DNA of 46,607 nt from Bradyrhizobium campsiandrae (GCF_014529705.1 NZ_JAANIH010000068.1:1-46607), one strand, 5' to 3'; shown: positions 35,692 to 46,052, counted from the stretch's first letter. Notes: generated by a model not told the origin, from the sequence alone. Numbers and translations are program-made.

Positions 35692-36912
35692 TTGCGACGA
35701 CGCCAGCCAGGCCAAAGCGCCCCTCCCCGCCGCAGCCCCCGTGGCGAACGAGGCCTGCAGGAGATAGCCGCCGGTCGGCGCCTCCCAGTCCAGCATCTCG
35801 CCGGCCGCGAACACGCCGGGCAGTTTGCGCAGCATGAAGTGGTCATCGAGCTCATCGAAGGCGATCCCGCCCGCAGTCGAGATGGCGCGCTCGATCGGCG
35901 CAACGCCGGTGAGCTGGACTGGAATCGCGTTGATCAGATGCGCGAGCTCCGCCGGCGAGAGCGTTGCCAGTGGCCGGCCGGACGCGATGGCCGCCTCCTG
36001 CATGAGTCCGATTCCCACCGGCGACAATTGCGCGGCCTTGCGCAGGAAGTTTGCCAGCGATTGCTTGCCACGGTTACCTGATAGCCGCGTGGTCAGCGCC
36101 TCGGCGCTGAGATCCGGCCGCAATGCGATCGTCAATGTCGCCTGCCCCAGACCCAGCACCGCTTCGCGCAACTCGGCCGACAGTGCGTAGATGGCTCCGC
36201 CCTCGATGCCCGCGCGCGTGATCATCGCCTCGCCGCGCACCGTGTGCGCGCCGATCGTCAGCGCCACGCCCTTGAGCGGCTGGCCCTCGAAGCGATCGCG
36301 GAACACATCGGACCAGGCGACCGTGAAGCCGGAATTGGCCGGCCGCAATTTCGAGACAGCAATGCCTTTCGCCGCGAGAAGGCCGACCCAACTCCCATCC
36401 GATCCCAGGCGCGGCCAGCTCGCGCCACCGAGCGCGAGCACTGTTGCGCTAGCGGCAACGGCAAGCGGACCATCCGGCGCTTGAAATTGCAGCCGCCGCT
36501 CCGCATCCCATCCGGTCCAGCGATGCCGAAACGCGAATTGCACGCCCGATGCATCGAGCCGCCGCAGCCAGGCGCGCAGCAAGGGCGAGGCCTTGAACGT
36601 TTTCGGAAACACCCGCCCGCTGCTGCCGACGAAGGTCGGCTGCCCTAACCCAGCGCTCCAGTCGCGCAGCGCGTCGGGCAGAAACGCCTCGACCGCCGCG
36701 CGCAAATGCGGCATTGCTTCGCGGTAGCGCGCGAGGAAATCCGCCAACGGCTCGCTGTGGGTGAGATTGAGTCCGCCGCGGCCGGCCATCAGGAATTTGC
36801 GGCCGGCCGACGGCATGGCATCGTAGACGGTGACGCCGGCGCCGCCCTGCGCCAGCACCTCCGCCGCCATCAGCCCGGCGGGACCGGCGCCGATGACGGC
36901 GACGTCGCTCAG
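35686..36912 (-). CDS. HI0933/BaiN-like FAD-dependent oxidoreductase, apparent CTG start
   Basis: A flavoprotein of about 408 residues in the HI0933/YhiN (TIGR03862-like) family. FAD Rossmann motif VAVIGAGPAGLMAAEVL, the AGRKFLMAGRGGLNLTHSE motif and the C-terminal GVFAAGEMLDWEAPTGGYLLQASFATG (read in pieces) are clear. No ATG, GTG or TTG stands in frame close to the conserved N terminus; the codon expected for Met is CTG at 36912-36910, overlapping the TGA of the upstream SDR gene as CTGA. The next in-frame ATG would delete the FAD motif. The frame is open upstream to 38037 only as a shadow of the SDR gene. Function unknown in this family; substrate not known. Confidence 0.82.
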   Translation of the reverse strand: MSDVAVIGAGPAGLMAAEVLAQGGAGVTVYDAMPSAGRKFLMAGRGGLNLTHSEPLADFLARYREAMPHLRAAVEAFLPDALRDWSAGLGQPTFVGSSGRVFPKTFKASPLLRAWLRRLDASGVQFAFRHRWTGWDAERRLQFQAPDGPLAVAASATVLALGGASWPRLGSDGSWVGLLAAKGIAVSKLRPANSGFTVAWSDVFRDRFEGQPLKGVALTIGAHTVRGEAMITRAGIEGGAIYALSAELREAVLGLGQATLTIALRPDLSAEALTTRLSGNRGKQSLANFLRKAAQLSPVGIGLMQEAAIASGRPLATLSPAELAHLINAIPVQLTGVAPIERAISTAGGIAFDELDDHFMLRKLPGVFAAGEMLDWEAPTGGYLLQASFATGAAAGRGALAWLASSQS

Positions 36913-37826
36913 AGCTTGATCCCCGCCCGGACTGCGGCCTGAGCCACGTATTTCTGGGTCTGCTCGAACGCGCCGGTCAGCGCCTTGGCCTTCGACATGT
37001 CGCTGATCTCCGCGAAATGCGCGGCGATCGCATCCGGGGTCCAGTCGGACTCCGGCAGGTTGATACCCTCGCTCTCGAGGATCTTGATCACCGCAAAGGA
37101 GCCGGCACCGGCGCCCATGATGGTGCGGGTCGGCGCGTCCTCGCTGAGCATGTACTCGACCGCAGGCGTGATCGCGTTCGGCTTCATCAGCTGCAAAGCC
37201 TGCGGCGGCAGCAGCTCCTCGGTCATCCGGGTCGCCGCAGTCGGCGAGATGATGTTGACGCGGATGTTGTTCTTGCGACCTTCCTCGGCCAGCACATTCA
37301 TCAGACCGACCATGCCTGATTTGGCCGCGCCATAATTGGCCTGGCCGAAATTGCCGTAGAGGCCGGAAGACGAGGTCGTCAGCACGATGCGGCCGTAGTT
37401 GCGGTCGCGCATGCCGGCCCACACCGCCTTGCAGCAATAGAAGGTGCCGACGAGATGCACGTCGAGCACCTTCTGGAAGTCGGCCGCTTCCATCTTGCCG
37501 AACGACTTGTCGCGCAAAATGCCGGCATTGGCACACATGATGTCGACGCTGCCCCACTCCTTGGTGGCGCGTTCGACCATGGCGGCGACCTGCTCGAAGT
37601 TCGAAACGTCGGCGCCGTCGGCCATCGCGGTGCCGCCGGCTTTGCGGATCTCCTCGACCACGGCTTCCGCCGGCGAGAGCGATGCGCCGGTACCATCGCG
37701 GGCACCGCCGAAATCGTTGACCACGACTTTCGCACCGCGGCTCGCGAGACCCAGCGCGTGGGCCTTGCCGAGACCATTGCCCGCCCCGGTGACGATGGCG
37801 ACGCGTCCGTCGAATCTGATTGCCAT
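36909..37826 (-). CDS. SDR family oxidoreductase, MFE-2-type 3-hydroxyacyl-CoA dehydrogenase-like
   Basis: A 305-residue short-chain dehydrogenase resembling the dehydrogenase part of peroxisomal multifunctional enzyme 2: GAGNGLGKAHAL (NAD binding), VVNDFGGARDGTG, NAGILRDKSF, catalytic Ser in TTSSSGLYGNF and Tyr-Lys in ANYGAAKSG. The C-terminal extension past residue 250 is as in (R)-3-hydroxyacyl-CoA dehydrogenases. With the MaoC hydratase upstream it can form an (R)-specific hydratase/dehydrogenase pair. Stop overlaps the flavoprotein start. Confidence 0.88.
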   Translation of the reverse strand: MAIRFDGRVAIVTGAGNGLGKAHALGLASRGAKVVVNDFGGARDGTGASLSPAEAVVEEIRKAGGTAMADGADVSNFEQVAAMVERATKEWGSVDIMCANAGILRDKSFGKMEAADFQKVLDVHLVGTFYCCKAVWAGMRDRNYGRIVLTTSSSGLYGNFGQANYGAAKSGMVGLMNVLAEEGRKNNIRVNIISPTAATRMTEELLPPQALQLMKPNAITPAVEYMLSEDAPTRTIMGAGAGSFAVIKILESEGINLPESDWTPDAIAAHFAEISDMSKAKALTGAFEQTQKYVAQAAVRAGIKL

Positions 37827-37850
37827 TGATTACATCCTGTTCTTCTCTTC

Positions 37851-37986
37851 CCTTCTCCCCTTGTGGGAGAAGGTGGCGCGTAAGCGCGGGATGAGGGGTC
37901 TCTCTCGACAGCCGAGTTTGCGGAGGGATACCCCTCACCCGGCTTCGCGTTCCGCGAAGCCACCCTCTCCCACAAGGGGAGAGGGT
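37851..37986. repeat. Palindromic intergenic repeat, TCTCCCCTTGTGGGAGA family
   Basis: The left arm CCCTTCTCCCCTTGTGGGAG (37851-37870) and the right arm ending CACAAGGGGAGAGGG (37986) are near-perfect inverted copies, with an inner GATGAGGGGT / ACCCCTCACC pairing. Same class as the unit at 29035-29179. It interrupts the operon between the MaoC and SDR genes (gap 37827-38057) and contains no gene. Confidence 0.75.
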
Positions 37987-38057
37987 GACACCGCGCGATT
38001 TGGTCAGCTTTTGAGCAGCGATGGGTTGCCGGGTCAAGCCCGGCGATCTCAGCCTGT

Positions 38058-38534
38058 TCAGGCGATATAGATCAGGCCGAGCCAGTCCGCGACCAGAGCG
38101 GGCTTGTCCTCGCCTTCGATCTCCACCGTCACGTTGGTGCGAGACTGCAATTCACCAGCCTTGCGCAGCCTGGCTTCGGCCAGCACGAACCGACCGCGGA
38201 CGCGCTTGCCCGAGCGTACTGGCGAGATGAAGCGCAGCTTGTCGAAACCGTAGTTCACGCCCATCGTGGTGCCCGCGATCGCCGGCATCACTTCGTAGGA
38301 CATTACCGACAACATCGACATGGTCAGGAAACCATGCGCGATGGTGGTGCCGAATGGGGTCGCCTTGGCCCGCTCAGGATCGACATGGATGAACTGGTGA
38401 TCCTCGGTGACGTCGGCGTAGGTGTCGATGCGGGACTGATCGATCAGGTGCCATGACGAGACGCCAATCTCCTTGCCGACCATGGCCTGATAGGCCTCGA
38501 GCGTGATCGGCGGCTTCTTCCAGATTTCGTTCAT
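38058..38534 (-). CDS. MaoC family dehydratase ((R)-enoyl-CoA hydratase-like)
   Basis: A 158-residue single hot-dog hydratase. The catalytic hydratase-2 motif appears as DVTEDHQFIHVDPERA with the Asp/His pair (about D45 and H50), followed by GTTIAHGFLTMSML. Such enzymes add water to trans-2-enoyl-CoA to give (R)-3-hydroxyacyl-CoA. Located 6 bases after the acyl-CoA ligase stop. It may supply the hydration step missing from the valine branch, or serve a separate (R)-specific route with the SDR. Confidence 0.9.
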   Translation of the reverse strand: MNEIWKKPPITLEAYQAMVGKEIGVSSWHLIDQSRIDTYADVTEDHQFIHVDPERAKATPFGTTIAHGFLTMSMLSVMSYEVMPAIAGTTMGVNYGFDKLRFISPVRSGKRVRGRFVLAEARLRKAGELQSRTNVTVEIEGEDKPALVADWLGLIYIA

Positions 38535-38540
38535 GTCGCT

Positions 38541-40259
38541 TCAAGTCTCACTTCTTGTTTTCGGCAGATCCGGAAAGTCCTCCTCGCGGAATTCCCGGCC
38601 GCGCAGCGGATCGTTGCGATCATCGTCGCGTTCGAGCCGTCGTAGCTGCACGCGGCGGATTTTGCCAGAGATCGTCTTCGGCAGCTCGGTGACGATTTCG
38701 AGACGGCGGATCCGCTTGAACGGCGCCAGCCGCGTGTGCAGGTGCTTGAAAATGGAGAGCGCCGTCTCCGGCGTCCGCTCGGCGCCTGCAACCAGCAGCA
38801 CGAAGGCTTTTGGGATCGCGAGCCTGATGGGATCGGGGCTCGGCACCACGGCGGCTTCCGCCACCAGTTCGTGCTCCAGCAGCACGCTCTCCAGCTCGAA
38901 CGGGCTGATGCGGTAATCGGAGGATTTGAACACGTCGTCGGAGCGGCCGACGAAGGTGAGATAGCCGTCCTCGTCCTCGAACACGACGTCGCCACTGCGG
39001 TAGAGATCGCCTTCTGCACCGGACAGCCTGCCGTCGTCGCCCTGATAGCCCTGCATCAGGCCGGCGGGGCGATCGGCGCCCAGCACCAGCGCCACCTCGC
39101 CTTCCTTGGCTGGGTGACCGTCGGCATCGCTGACCTGCACGCGATAGCCCGGCAACGGGCGGCCCATCGAGCCGACCTTGATCTTCTGACCCGGCGAGTT
39201 GCCGGCGAGCGCGGTGGTCTCGGTCTGGCCGTAGCCGTCGCGGATGGTGAGCCCCCAAGCGGACTGCACCTGATCGATCACTTCCGGATTGAGCGGCTCG
39301 CCCGCGCCGCAGACCTCGCGCAGGGCCATCTTGAACGAGGCCAGGTTCTCCTGGATGAAGAGCCGCCACACGGTCGGCGGCGCGCACAGCGTGGTGACGC
39401 CACAGCGGCCGATGGTGGCAAGCAGCCCCTTGGCGTCGAAGCGCGGCTGGTTGACGACGAACACGGTGGCCCCCGCATTCCAGGGCGCGAAGAAGCAGCT
39501 CCAGGCGTGCTTGGCCCAGCCCGGCGAAGAAATGTTGAGATGGACGTCGCCGGGCTTCAACCCAATCCAGTACATGGTCGACAGATGCCCGACCGGGTAG
39601 CTGCGCTGGCTGTGCCGCACCAGCTTTGGCTTTGCCGTGGTGCCGGAGGTGAAATAGAGCAGCATCGGATCGTCGGCGTTGGTCGGGCCGTCGGCTGCAA
39701 AACTCTCCGAAGCTTTCGCCGCCTCGTCATAGGCAAGCCAGCCATCGGAGGCCGCACCGACCACGATGCGAACGATATTCTCGGCGCCGAGGCTCGCGAA
39801 CTTCGCGACCTGATCCTGCGCGGCGACGACCGCCCTCGCCTTGCCGCGGTCGAGCCGATCGCGCAGTTCGTCGGCCGTCAGCAGCGTGGTGGCGGGAATC
39901 ACGACGACGCCGAGCTTCATCGCCGCCAGCATGGTCTCCCACAGCGGCACGACATTGCCGAGCAGCAGCAGCAGATGATCGCCGCGCTTCAAGCCCTGTG
40001 CGCGGAGAAAGTTTGCGACCTGATTGGAGCGCTTCGAGAGCGCCGCAAAGGACAGCTTTGTCTGCTTGTCCTGTGCGGCATCGACAATCCAGAGCGCGGG
40101 CCGATCCCTGCTGTCCGCATTCGCCGCCAACTCGGCGTCGAACCAGTCGAGCGCCCAGTTGAAAGGGGCAGGATCCGGCCAACGGAAGCCTTTGACCGCT
40201 GTCTCGTAATCCGTGCGGTGTGCGAGAAGAAACGCGCGCGCGTCCTGAAATGTCGTCAT
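38541..40259 (-). CDS. Acyl-CoA synthetase (AMP-forming)
   Basis: A 572-residue ANL-family acyl-CoA ligase, activating a carboxylic acid via an acyl-AMP. P-loop YFTSGTTAKPKLVRHS, GYGQTE adenylate motif, YRSGD and the C-terminal catalytic Lys in LPKTISGKIRRVQLR are present. Similar to medium-chain (MACS-like) or acetoacetyl/benzoyl type ligases; the acid is not predicted. TAATG overlap couples its start to the mmsB stop. Confidence 0.92.
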   Translation of the reverse strand: MTTFQDARAFLLAHRTDYETAVKGFRWPDPAPFNWALDWFDAELAANADSRDRPALWIVDAAQDKQTKLSFAALSKRSNQVANFLRAQGLKRGDHLLLLLGNVVPLWETMLAAMKLGVVVIPATTLLTADELRDRLDRGKARAVVAAQDQVAKFASLGAENIVRIVVGAASDGWLAYDEAAKASESFAADGPTNADDPMLLYFTSGTTAKPKLVRHSQRSYPVGHLSTMYWIGLKPGDVHLNISSPGWAKHAWSCFFAPWNAGATVFVVNQPRFDAKGLLATIGRCGVTTLCAPPTVWRLFIQENLASFKMALREVCGAGEPLNPEVIDQVQSAWGLTIRDGYGQTETTALAGNSPGQKIKVGSMGRPLPGYRVQVSDADGHPAKEGEVALVLGADRPAGLMQGYQGDDGRLSGAEGDLYRSGDVVFEDEDGYLTFVGRSDDVFKSSDYRISPFELESVLLEHELVAEAAVVPSPDPIRLAIPKAFVLLVAGAERTPETALSIFKHLHTRLAPFKRIRRLEIVTELPKTISGKIRRVQLRRLERDDDRNDPLRGREFREEDFPDLPKTRSET

Positions 40260-41149
40260 TAAGCTTTCCCGGCTAGCCCCCTAACGTGCTTGATAATTCC
40301 GGAAAAATCCACCCCGCCCTGGCCGGCAGCATCGAAAGACTGATAGATCTCCTGCGCATGCTTGCCGAGCGGCGTGGCCGCGCCCGCGGCCTTGGCAGCG
40401 TCCTGGGCCAGGGTCAGGTCTTTCACCATCAGCGCCGAGGCAAAGCCCGGCTTGTAGTCGTTGTTGGCCGGGGAGGTCGGCACCGGGCCGGGAACCGGGC
40501 AATAGGTGGTGAGCGACCAGCACTGGCCCGACGAGGTCGAGGCGACGTCGAACAGCGCCTGGTGCGAAAGACCGAGCTTTTCACCCAGTGCAAAGGCCTC
40601 GCTCACCGCGATCATGGAAATGCCGAGAATCATGTTGTTGCAGATCTTGGCCGCCTGCCCAGCGCCGGCGCCGCCGCAATGGACGATCTTCTTGCCCATC
40701 TTCTCCAGCACGGGCTTTGCCGCCGCGAACGCGGCCTCCTCGCCGCCGCACATGAAGGTGAGCGTGCCGCCCTTCGCACCACCGGTACCGCCGGAAACAG
40801 GCGCGTCGACCGAGAGCACACCGTGCTTGGCCGCGAGCGCATGGGCCTGACGCGCGCTCTCGACATCGATGGTCGAGCTGTCGATGATCAGCGCCCCCTT
40901 GGTCATGACAGGAACGACCTCGTTCCAGACGCCGAGCACGTGCTTTCCAGCGGGCAGCATGGTCACCACGACATCGGCGCCCTTCACCGCTCCGGTCGCG
41001 CTCTCCGCGATGCTGGCGCCATCGGCCTTGGCCTGATTGCGCGAGGCCTCGACGAGATCGAAGGCCACCACCTTGTGGCCGGCCTTGACGAGGTTGGCCG
41101 CCATCGGGCCGCCCATATTGCCGAGACCGATGAATGCGATCGTGGCCAT
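40259..41149 (-). CDS. mmsB: 3-hydroxyisobutyrate dehydrogenase
   Basis: A 296-residue beta-hydroxyacid dehydrogenase that oxidises 3-hydroxyisobutyrate to methylmalonate semialdehyde with NAD in valine breakdown. Motifs: GLGNMGGPMAANL (NAD), DAPVSGGTGGAKGGTL (substrate), GQAAKICNNM with catalytic Lys, and the family-specific VASTSSGQCWSL and NDYKPGF. GGAGGAAAC precedes ATG 41149; the longer frame upstream is not needed. Flanked by HIBYL-CoA hydrolase and acyl-CoA ligase genes. Confidence 0.96.
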   Translation of the reverse strand: MATIAFIGLGNMGGPMAANLVKAGHKVVAFDLVEASRNQAKADGASIAESATGAVKGADVVVTMLPAGKHVLGVWNEVVPVMTKGALIIDSSTIDVESARQAHALAAKHGVLSVDAPVSGGTGGAKGGTLTFMCGGEEAAFAAAKPVLEKMGKKIVHCGGAGAGQAAKICNNMILGISMIAVSEAFALGEKLGLSHQALFDVASTSSGQCWSLTTYCPVPGPVPTSPANNDYKPGFASALMVKDLTLAQDAAKAAGAATPLGKHAQEIYQSFDAAGQGGVDFSGIIKHVRGLAGKA

Positions 41150-41177
41150 TGTCGTTTCCTCCGCTTGATAATCGTTG

Positions 41178-42245
41178 TCAGCTGAACTTGAGCTCGTCGG
41201 CACCAATCTCGGCAAAATACGGCACCAGCATCGCCGGCGTGACATCCTCGATCCGCGGCGGCGACCAGGTCGGGTTGCGGTCCTTGTCGATCACGGCGGC
41301 GCGCACGCCCTCGCGGAAATCGTCGCTGCGGAACACCTCCAGCGCGGCGCGATATTCGCGCACCAGGCATTCTTCCAGGCTCGATGCGGAGCGCGCCAGC
41401 CGCAGCAGCTTCAGCGTCACCACCATGCCGCGGGGCGATTTTTCGTTGAGCGTCTTCAGCGTGGCCTGCGCGAAGTCAGAGCCGTCGCGCTCGAGCGCTG
41501 CGAAAATGTCTTCCATGCGGTCGAAGCTGAACAATGCGTCGATCGCCGGCTCCTTCGCCGCCACCGGCCCGGCGGTCTCACCGGTCGCAAAACCGTTAAT
41601 GACCTTAGTGACGTCAGCTGCGGTTGCGCCCGAACGAATCCTGGTTAGCGCCTCGCGCAGCTCCGGCCATTTAGACGCCGGCACCACAGCGTCGGCGAAT
41701 TTTGCATGGATTGCGTCGGGCCCGTTCATGGTCTGACCGGTCAGGCCGAAGTAGGTGCCGGTCTCGCCGGGTGAGCGCGACAACAGCCAGGTGCCGCCAA
41801 CATCGGGGAAGAAGCCGAGCCCGACCTCCGGCATCGCCAGCTTGGTGCGTTCGGTGACGATGCGATGACTGGCGTGGCCGGACAGGCCAACGCCACCGCC
41901 CATCACCAGGCCATCCATGAACGCGACGTAAGGCTTCGGAAATTTCGCGATCCGCGCATTCATGACGTATTCCTGACGCCAGAACCGCGCGCCGAGGTCG
42001 CCGCCTTCGCGCGAGCTCTCCCAGAGGCCGCGGATGTCGCCGCCGGCGCAGAGGCCGCGCTCGCCGGCGCCTTCAAGAATGATCAACGCGACTTCTGGGT
42101 CGGCCTCGAACTTGTCCAGCGCCGCGTCGATGCCTTCCGACATCTCCAGCGTCATGGCGTTGATCGCCTTCGGTCGGTTGAGGCGGATCACACCCGCCGC
42201 GCCCTCACGGCGAACGACCAGATCACCCTCGTCCTCTGAACTCAT
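41178..42245 (-). CDS. 3-hydroxyisobutyryl-CoA hydrolase
   Basis: A 355-residue crotonase-fold enzyme that releases 3-hydroxyisobutyrate from its CoA ester in valine breakdown. RGLCAGGDIRGL and DGLVMGGGVGLSGHASHRI give the oxyanion hole, and PEVGLGFFPDVGG with Glu and Asp matches HIBCH rather than simple enoyl-CoA hydratases; the length (about 350) also fits. The ATG overlaps the preceding TGA (ATGA at 42245-42242). The extended frame to 43064 runs over the acyl-CoA dehydrogenase and is not real. Confidence 0.93.
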   Translation of the reverse strand: MSSEDEGDLVVRREGAAGVIRLNRPKAINAMTLEMSEGIDAALDKFEADPEVALIILEGAGERGLCAGGDIRGLWESSREGGDLGARFWRQEYVMNARIAKFPKPYVAFMDGLVMGGGVGLSGHASHRIVTERTKLAMPEVGLGFFPDVGGTWLLSRSPGETGTYFGLTGQTMNGPDAIHAKFADAVVPASKWPELREALTRIRSGATAADVTKVINGFATGETAGPVAAKEPAIDALFSFDRMEDIFAALERDGSDFAQATLKTLNEKSPRGMVVTLKLLRLARSASSLEECLVREYRAALEVFRSDDFREGVRAAVIDKDRNPTWSPPRIEDVTPAMLVPYFAEIGADELKFS

Positions 42246-43387
42246 CGCGCGCCCTCGATCAGTTTGCGCGCCACGATGAGGCGCATGATTTCGTTGGTGC
42301 CTTCGAGGATCTGGTGCACACGCAGATCCCGTACGATCTTCTCGATGCCGTATTCGCTGAGGTAGCCGTAGCCGCCGTGCAGCTGCAGCGCGCGGTTGGC
42401 AACCTCGAAACCGATGTCGGTCCCGAAGCGTTTTGCCATCGCACAGAGCATGGTGGCGTCGGGATCCTTGCGATCCAATGCGGCTGCGGCCCGCCACAGG
42501 AAGGTGCGTGCAGCCTCGAGCTCGATCGCCATGTCGGCGAGCTTGAACTGCAACGCCTGGAATTCGTCGAGACGTTTGCCGAAGGCCTTGCGCTCCTTCA
42601 TGTAGGCGCGCGCCTTGTCGAGCGCAGTTTGGGCACCACCAAGAGAACACGCAGTGATGTTGAGACGGCCGCCGTCGAGGCCGGCCATCGCGATCTTGAA
42701 GCCGACACCTTCCTCGCTCAGGCGGTTTGCAACCGGCACGCGGGCATTCTCGAACATCACCGCGCGGGTCGGCTGGGCGTTCCAACCCATCTTGCGCTCG
42801 TTGGCGCCAAAGGAGATGCCTGGCGTCTTGCCGTCGATGACGAGCGTCGAGATGCCGCCGGGACCATCGCCACCGGTGCGCACCATCGCGACCAAGAGAT
42901 CGGTGCCGCCTGCGCCGGAGATGAACTGCTTCTGGCCGTTGAGAACGTAGTGATCGCCGTCGCGCGCCGCGCGGGTACGCAGGGCTGCCGCATCCGAGCC
43001 GGCGCCCGGCTCGGTCAGGCAGTAGCTCGCGATCAGCTCCATGGTGCAGAGCTTCGGCAGCCATTGATGACGCTGGGTGTCGCTGCCGAAGGCATCGATC
43101 ATCCAGCTCGCCATGTTGTGGATGGAGATGAACGCCGAGGTGGTCGGGCAGCCCGTCGCCAGCGCCTCGAAAATCAGCGCCGCATCGAACCGCGTCATGG
43201 CGGAGCCGCCGACATCCTCGCGGATGTAGATACCGCCCATGCCGAGCGTGGCGGCTTCGCGCATCACGTCGACAGGGAAATGCTTCTCCTCGTCCCAGCG
43301 CAGCGCGTGCGGCGCAATCTTTTCCGCCGCAAACGCCAGCGCCATGTCTCGAATCGCGACCTGATCCTCGTTCAGAGCGAACTGCAT
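42242..43387 (-). CDS. Acyl-CoA dehydrogenase, isobutyryl-CoA dehydrogenase-like
   Basis: A 381-residue FAD enzyme that introduces the alpha,beta double bond into an acyl-CoA, here most likely isobutyryl-CoA given its operon. YCLTEPGAGSDAAAL, KQFISGAGGTDLLV, RKAFGKRLDEFQALQFKLADM and the catalytic Glu in HQILEGTNEIMRL are present. ATG 43387 begins at the usual FALNEDQ start; upstream frame residues are coded by a palindromic repeat and rejected. Partners for electron transfer (ETF) are not in the window. Confidence 0.93.
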   Translation of the reverse strand: MQFALNEDQVAIRDMALAFAAEKIAPHALRWDEEKHFPVDVMREAATLGMGGIYIREDVGGSAMTRFDAALIFEALATGCPTTSAFISIHNMASWMIDAFGSDTQRHQWLPKLCTMELIASYCLTEPGAGSDAAALRTRAARDGDHYVLNGQKQFISGAGGTDLLVAMVRTGGDGPGGISTLVIDGKTPGISFGANERKMGWNAQPTRAVMFENARVPVANRLSEEGVGFKIAMAGLDGGRLNITACSLGGAQTALDKARAYMKERKAFGKRLDEFQALQFKLADMAIELEAARTFLWRAAAALDRKDPDATMLCAMAKRFGTDIGFEVANRALQLHGGYGYLSEYGIEKIVRDLRVHQILEGTNEIMRLIVARKLIEGAR

Positions 43388-43412
43388 CGTGCGGCTACCC
43401 TCTTGCCCCATC

Positions 43413-43528
43413 GTCATTGCGAGCGCAGCGAAGCAATCCAGTATCCCTCCGCAGAGATAGTCTGGATTGCTTCCGCCTTCGCCAAAGGCTTCGGCGGACA
43501 AGTCGTCGCAAGAGCTCCTCGCAATGAC
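43413..43528. repeat. Palindromic repeat, GTCATTGCGAGC family, with internal insert
   Basis: Left arm GTCATTGCGAGCGCAGC to GCAATCCAG, right arm CTGGATTGCTTC ... GCAATGAC. Compared with the unit at 13152-13226 the right arm is split by about 45 bases with its own hairpin (CCGCCTTCGCC / GGCTTCGGCGG, 43473-43497). Located between mmsA and the acyl-CoA dehydrogenase gene. Confidence 0.75.
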
Positions 43529-43538
43529 GGCTATGCCG

Positions 43539-45035
<1,497 letters not shown>

Positions 45036-45074
45036 GGAATGATCTCCTTCAGGCCGAGCTTGAACGCTTTGACA

Positions 45075-45103
45075 AATCCTATCGACCTGCATTTTATAGG
45101 ATT
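45075..45103. promoter_or_regulatory. Inverted repeat in mmsA/LysR gap, probable LysR operator
   Basis: AATCCTAT (45075-45082) and ATAGGATT (45096-45103) are perfect 8-base inverted arms 13 bases apart, in the 81-base gap between the divergent mmsA and LysR starts. The position suits autoregulation and mmsA activation by the adjacent LysR protein. Confidence 0.65.
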
Positions 45104-45116
45104 CAAGTCTGAGATA

Positions 45117-46052
45117 ATGCACCATAGATGTGCGAAAATGCTGGATCAAGGCGCTATCGATTGGGACGACTTTCGCTTCGTGCTGGCCATCGTGCGGGGC
45201 GGCTCGGTGTCGGCTGCGGCCAAGCAGCTCGGCGTCGACCACGCCACGGTGATCCGGCGGGTCGACCGGTTGGAGAAGCACCTCTCGGCAAAGCTGTTTG
45301 ACCGGCGCAAGACCGGCTACCTCCTCACCGAGGCCGGCCAGCGCGTCGCCGATAGCGCAGAGACGATGGAATCGACCATCGTCGCCAACCAGGAGCAGGT
45401 CGGCGGCTCGGTGGCGCGGCTGACCGGTACGGTGCGGATCGGTGCGCCCGACGGCTTCGGCACCGCCTTTCTGGCGCCGCGGCTGGCGCCGTTCGCCGAC
45501 CGCTACCCCGATCTCGATCTGCAACTTGTAGCGACTGCGCGGCTTTTCAGTCTCTCCAAGCGCGAGGCTGACATCGCGATCAGCCTGACCATGCCGAAGG
45601 AAGGCCGCATCGTCGGCCGCAAGCTGCTCGATTACCGTCTTGGGCTTTATGCGTCGCCGGCCTACCTCGACCGTTTCCCCGACATCACCTCGCGGCAGGA
45701 CCTGACGCAGCACCGCTTCGTCGGCTACATCGAGGAACTTCTGTTCACGCCGGAGCTCGACTACCTGCCGCAAGTGTCGCCGCGCATCTCCGCGCGCTTC
45801 CGCAGCGCCAACCTGATCGCGCAGCTCAACGCCACGCTCTCCGGCTTCGGCATCGCGGTGCTGCCGCATTTCATGGCGAGCGATTACCCGCAGCTCAAAG
45901 CGGTGCTGCCCGAAGAGATCTCGATCACCAGGACGTTCTGGATGCTGATGCATGCCGACAGCAAGGATCTGGCGCGGATCCGGGCGGTGGCGGATTACAT
46001 CGGCGAGATCGTGGAGCGCGAACGGGCGCTGTTTGCGGGGCGGACTTCGTAG
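45117..46052 (+). CDS. LysR family transcriptional regulator
   Basis: A 311-residue LysR protein from ATG 45117, or 304 from ATG 45138. HTH: VSAAAKQLGVDHATVIRRVDRLE (about 32-54, split in two helices), linker helix, then a substrate-binding domain (GTVRIGAPDGFGTAFL onward). Divergent from mmsA, so the valine operon is the obvious target. Start is uncertain: the longer form has GAGA upstream. The TAG stop lies inside the arm of the palindromic repeat at 46048-46137. Confidence 0.9.
   Translation: MHHRCAKMLDQGAIDWDDFRFVLAIVRGGSVSAAAKQLGVDHATVIRRVDRLEKHLSAKLFDRRKTGYLLTEAGQRVADSAETMESTIVANQEQVGGSVARLTGTVRIGAPDGFGTAFLAPRLAPFADRYPDLDLQLVATARLFSLSKREADIAISLTMPKEGRIVGRKLLDYRLGLYASPAYLDRFPDITSRQDLTQHRFVGYIEELLFTPELDYLPQVSPRISARFRSANLIAQLNATLSGFGIAVLPHFMASDYPQLKAVLPEEISITRTFWMLMHADSKDLARIRAVADYIGEIVERERALFAGRTS

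Noticed and set aside
36913..38037. Upstream extension of the flavoprotein frame
   Set aside because: It is a shifted-frame shadow of the SDR gene plus a repeat; Arg-rich and without domains.
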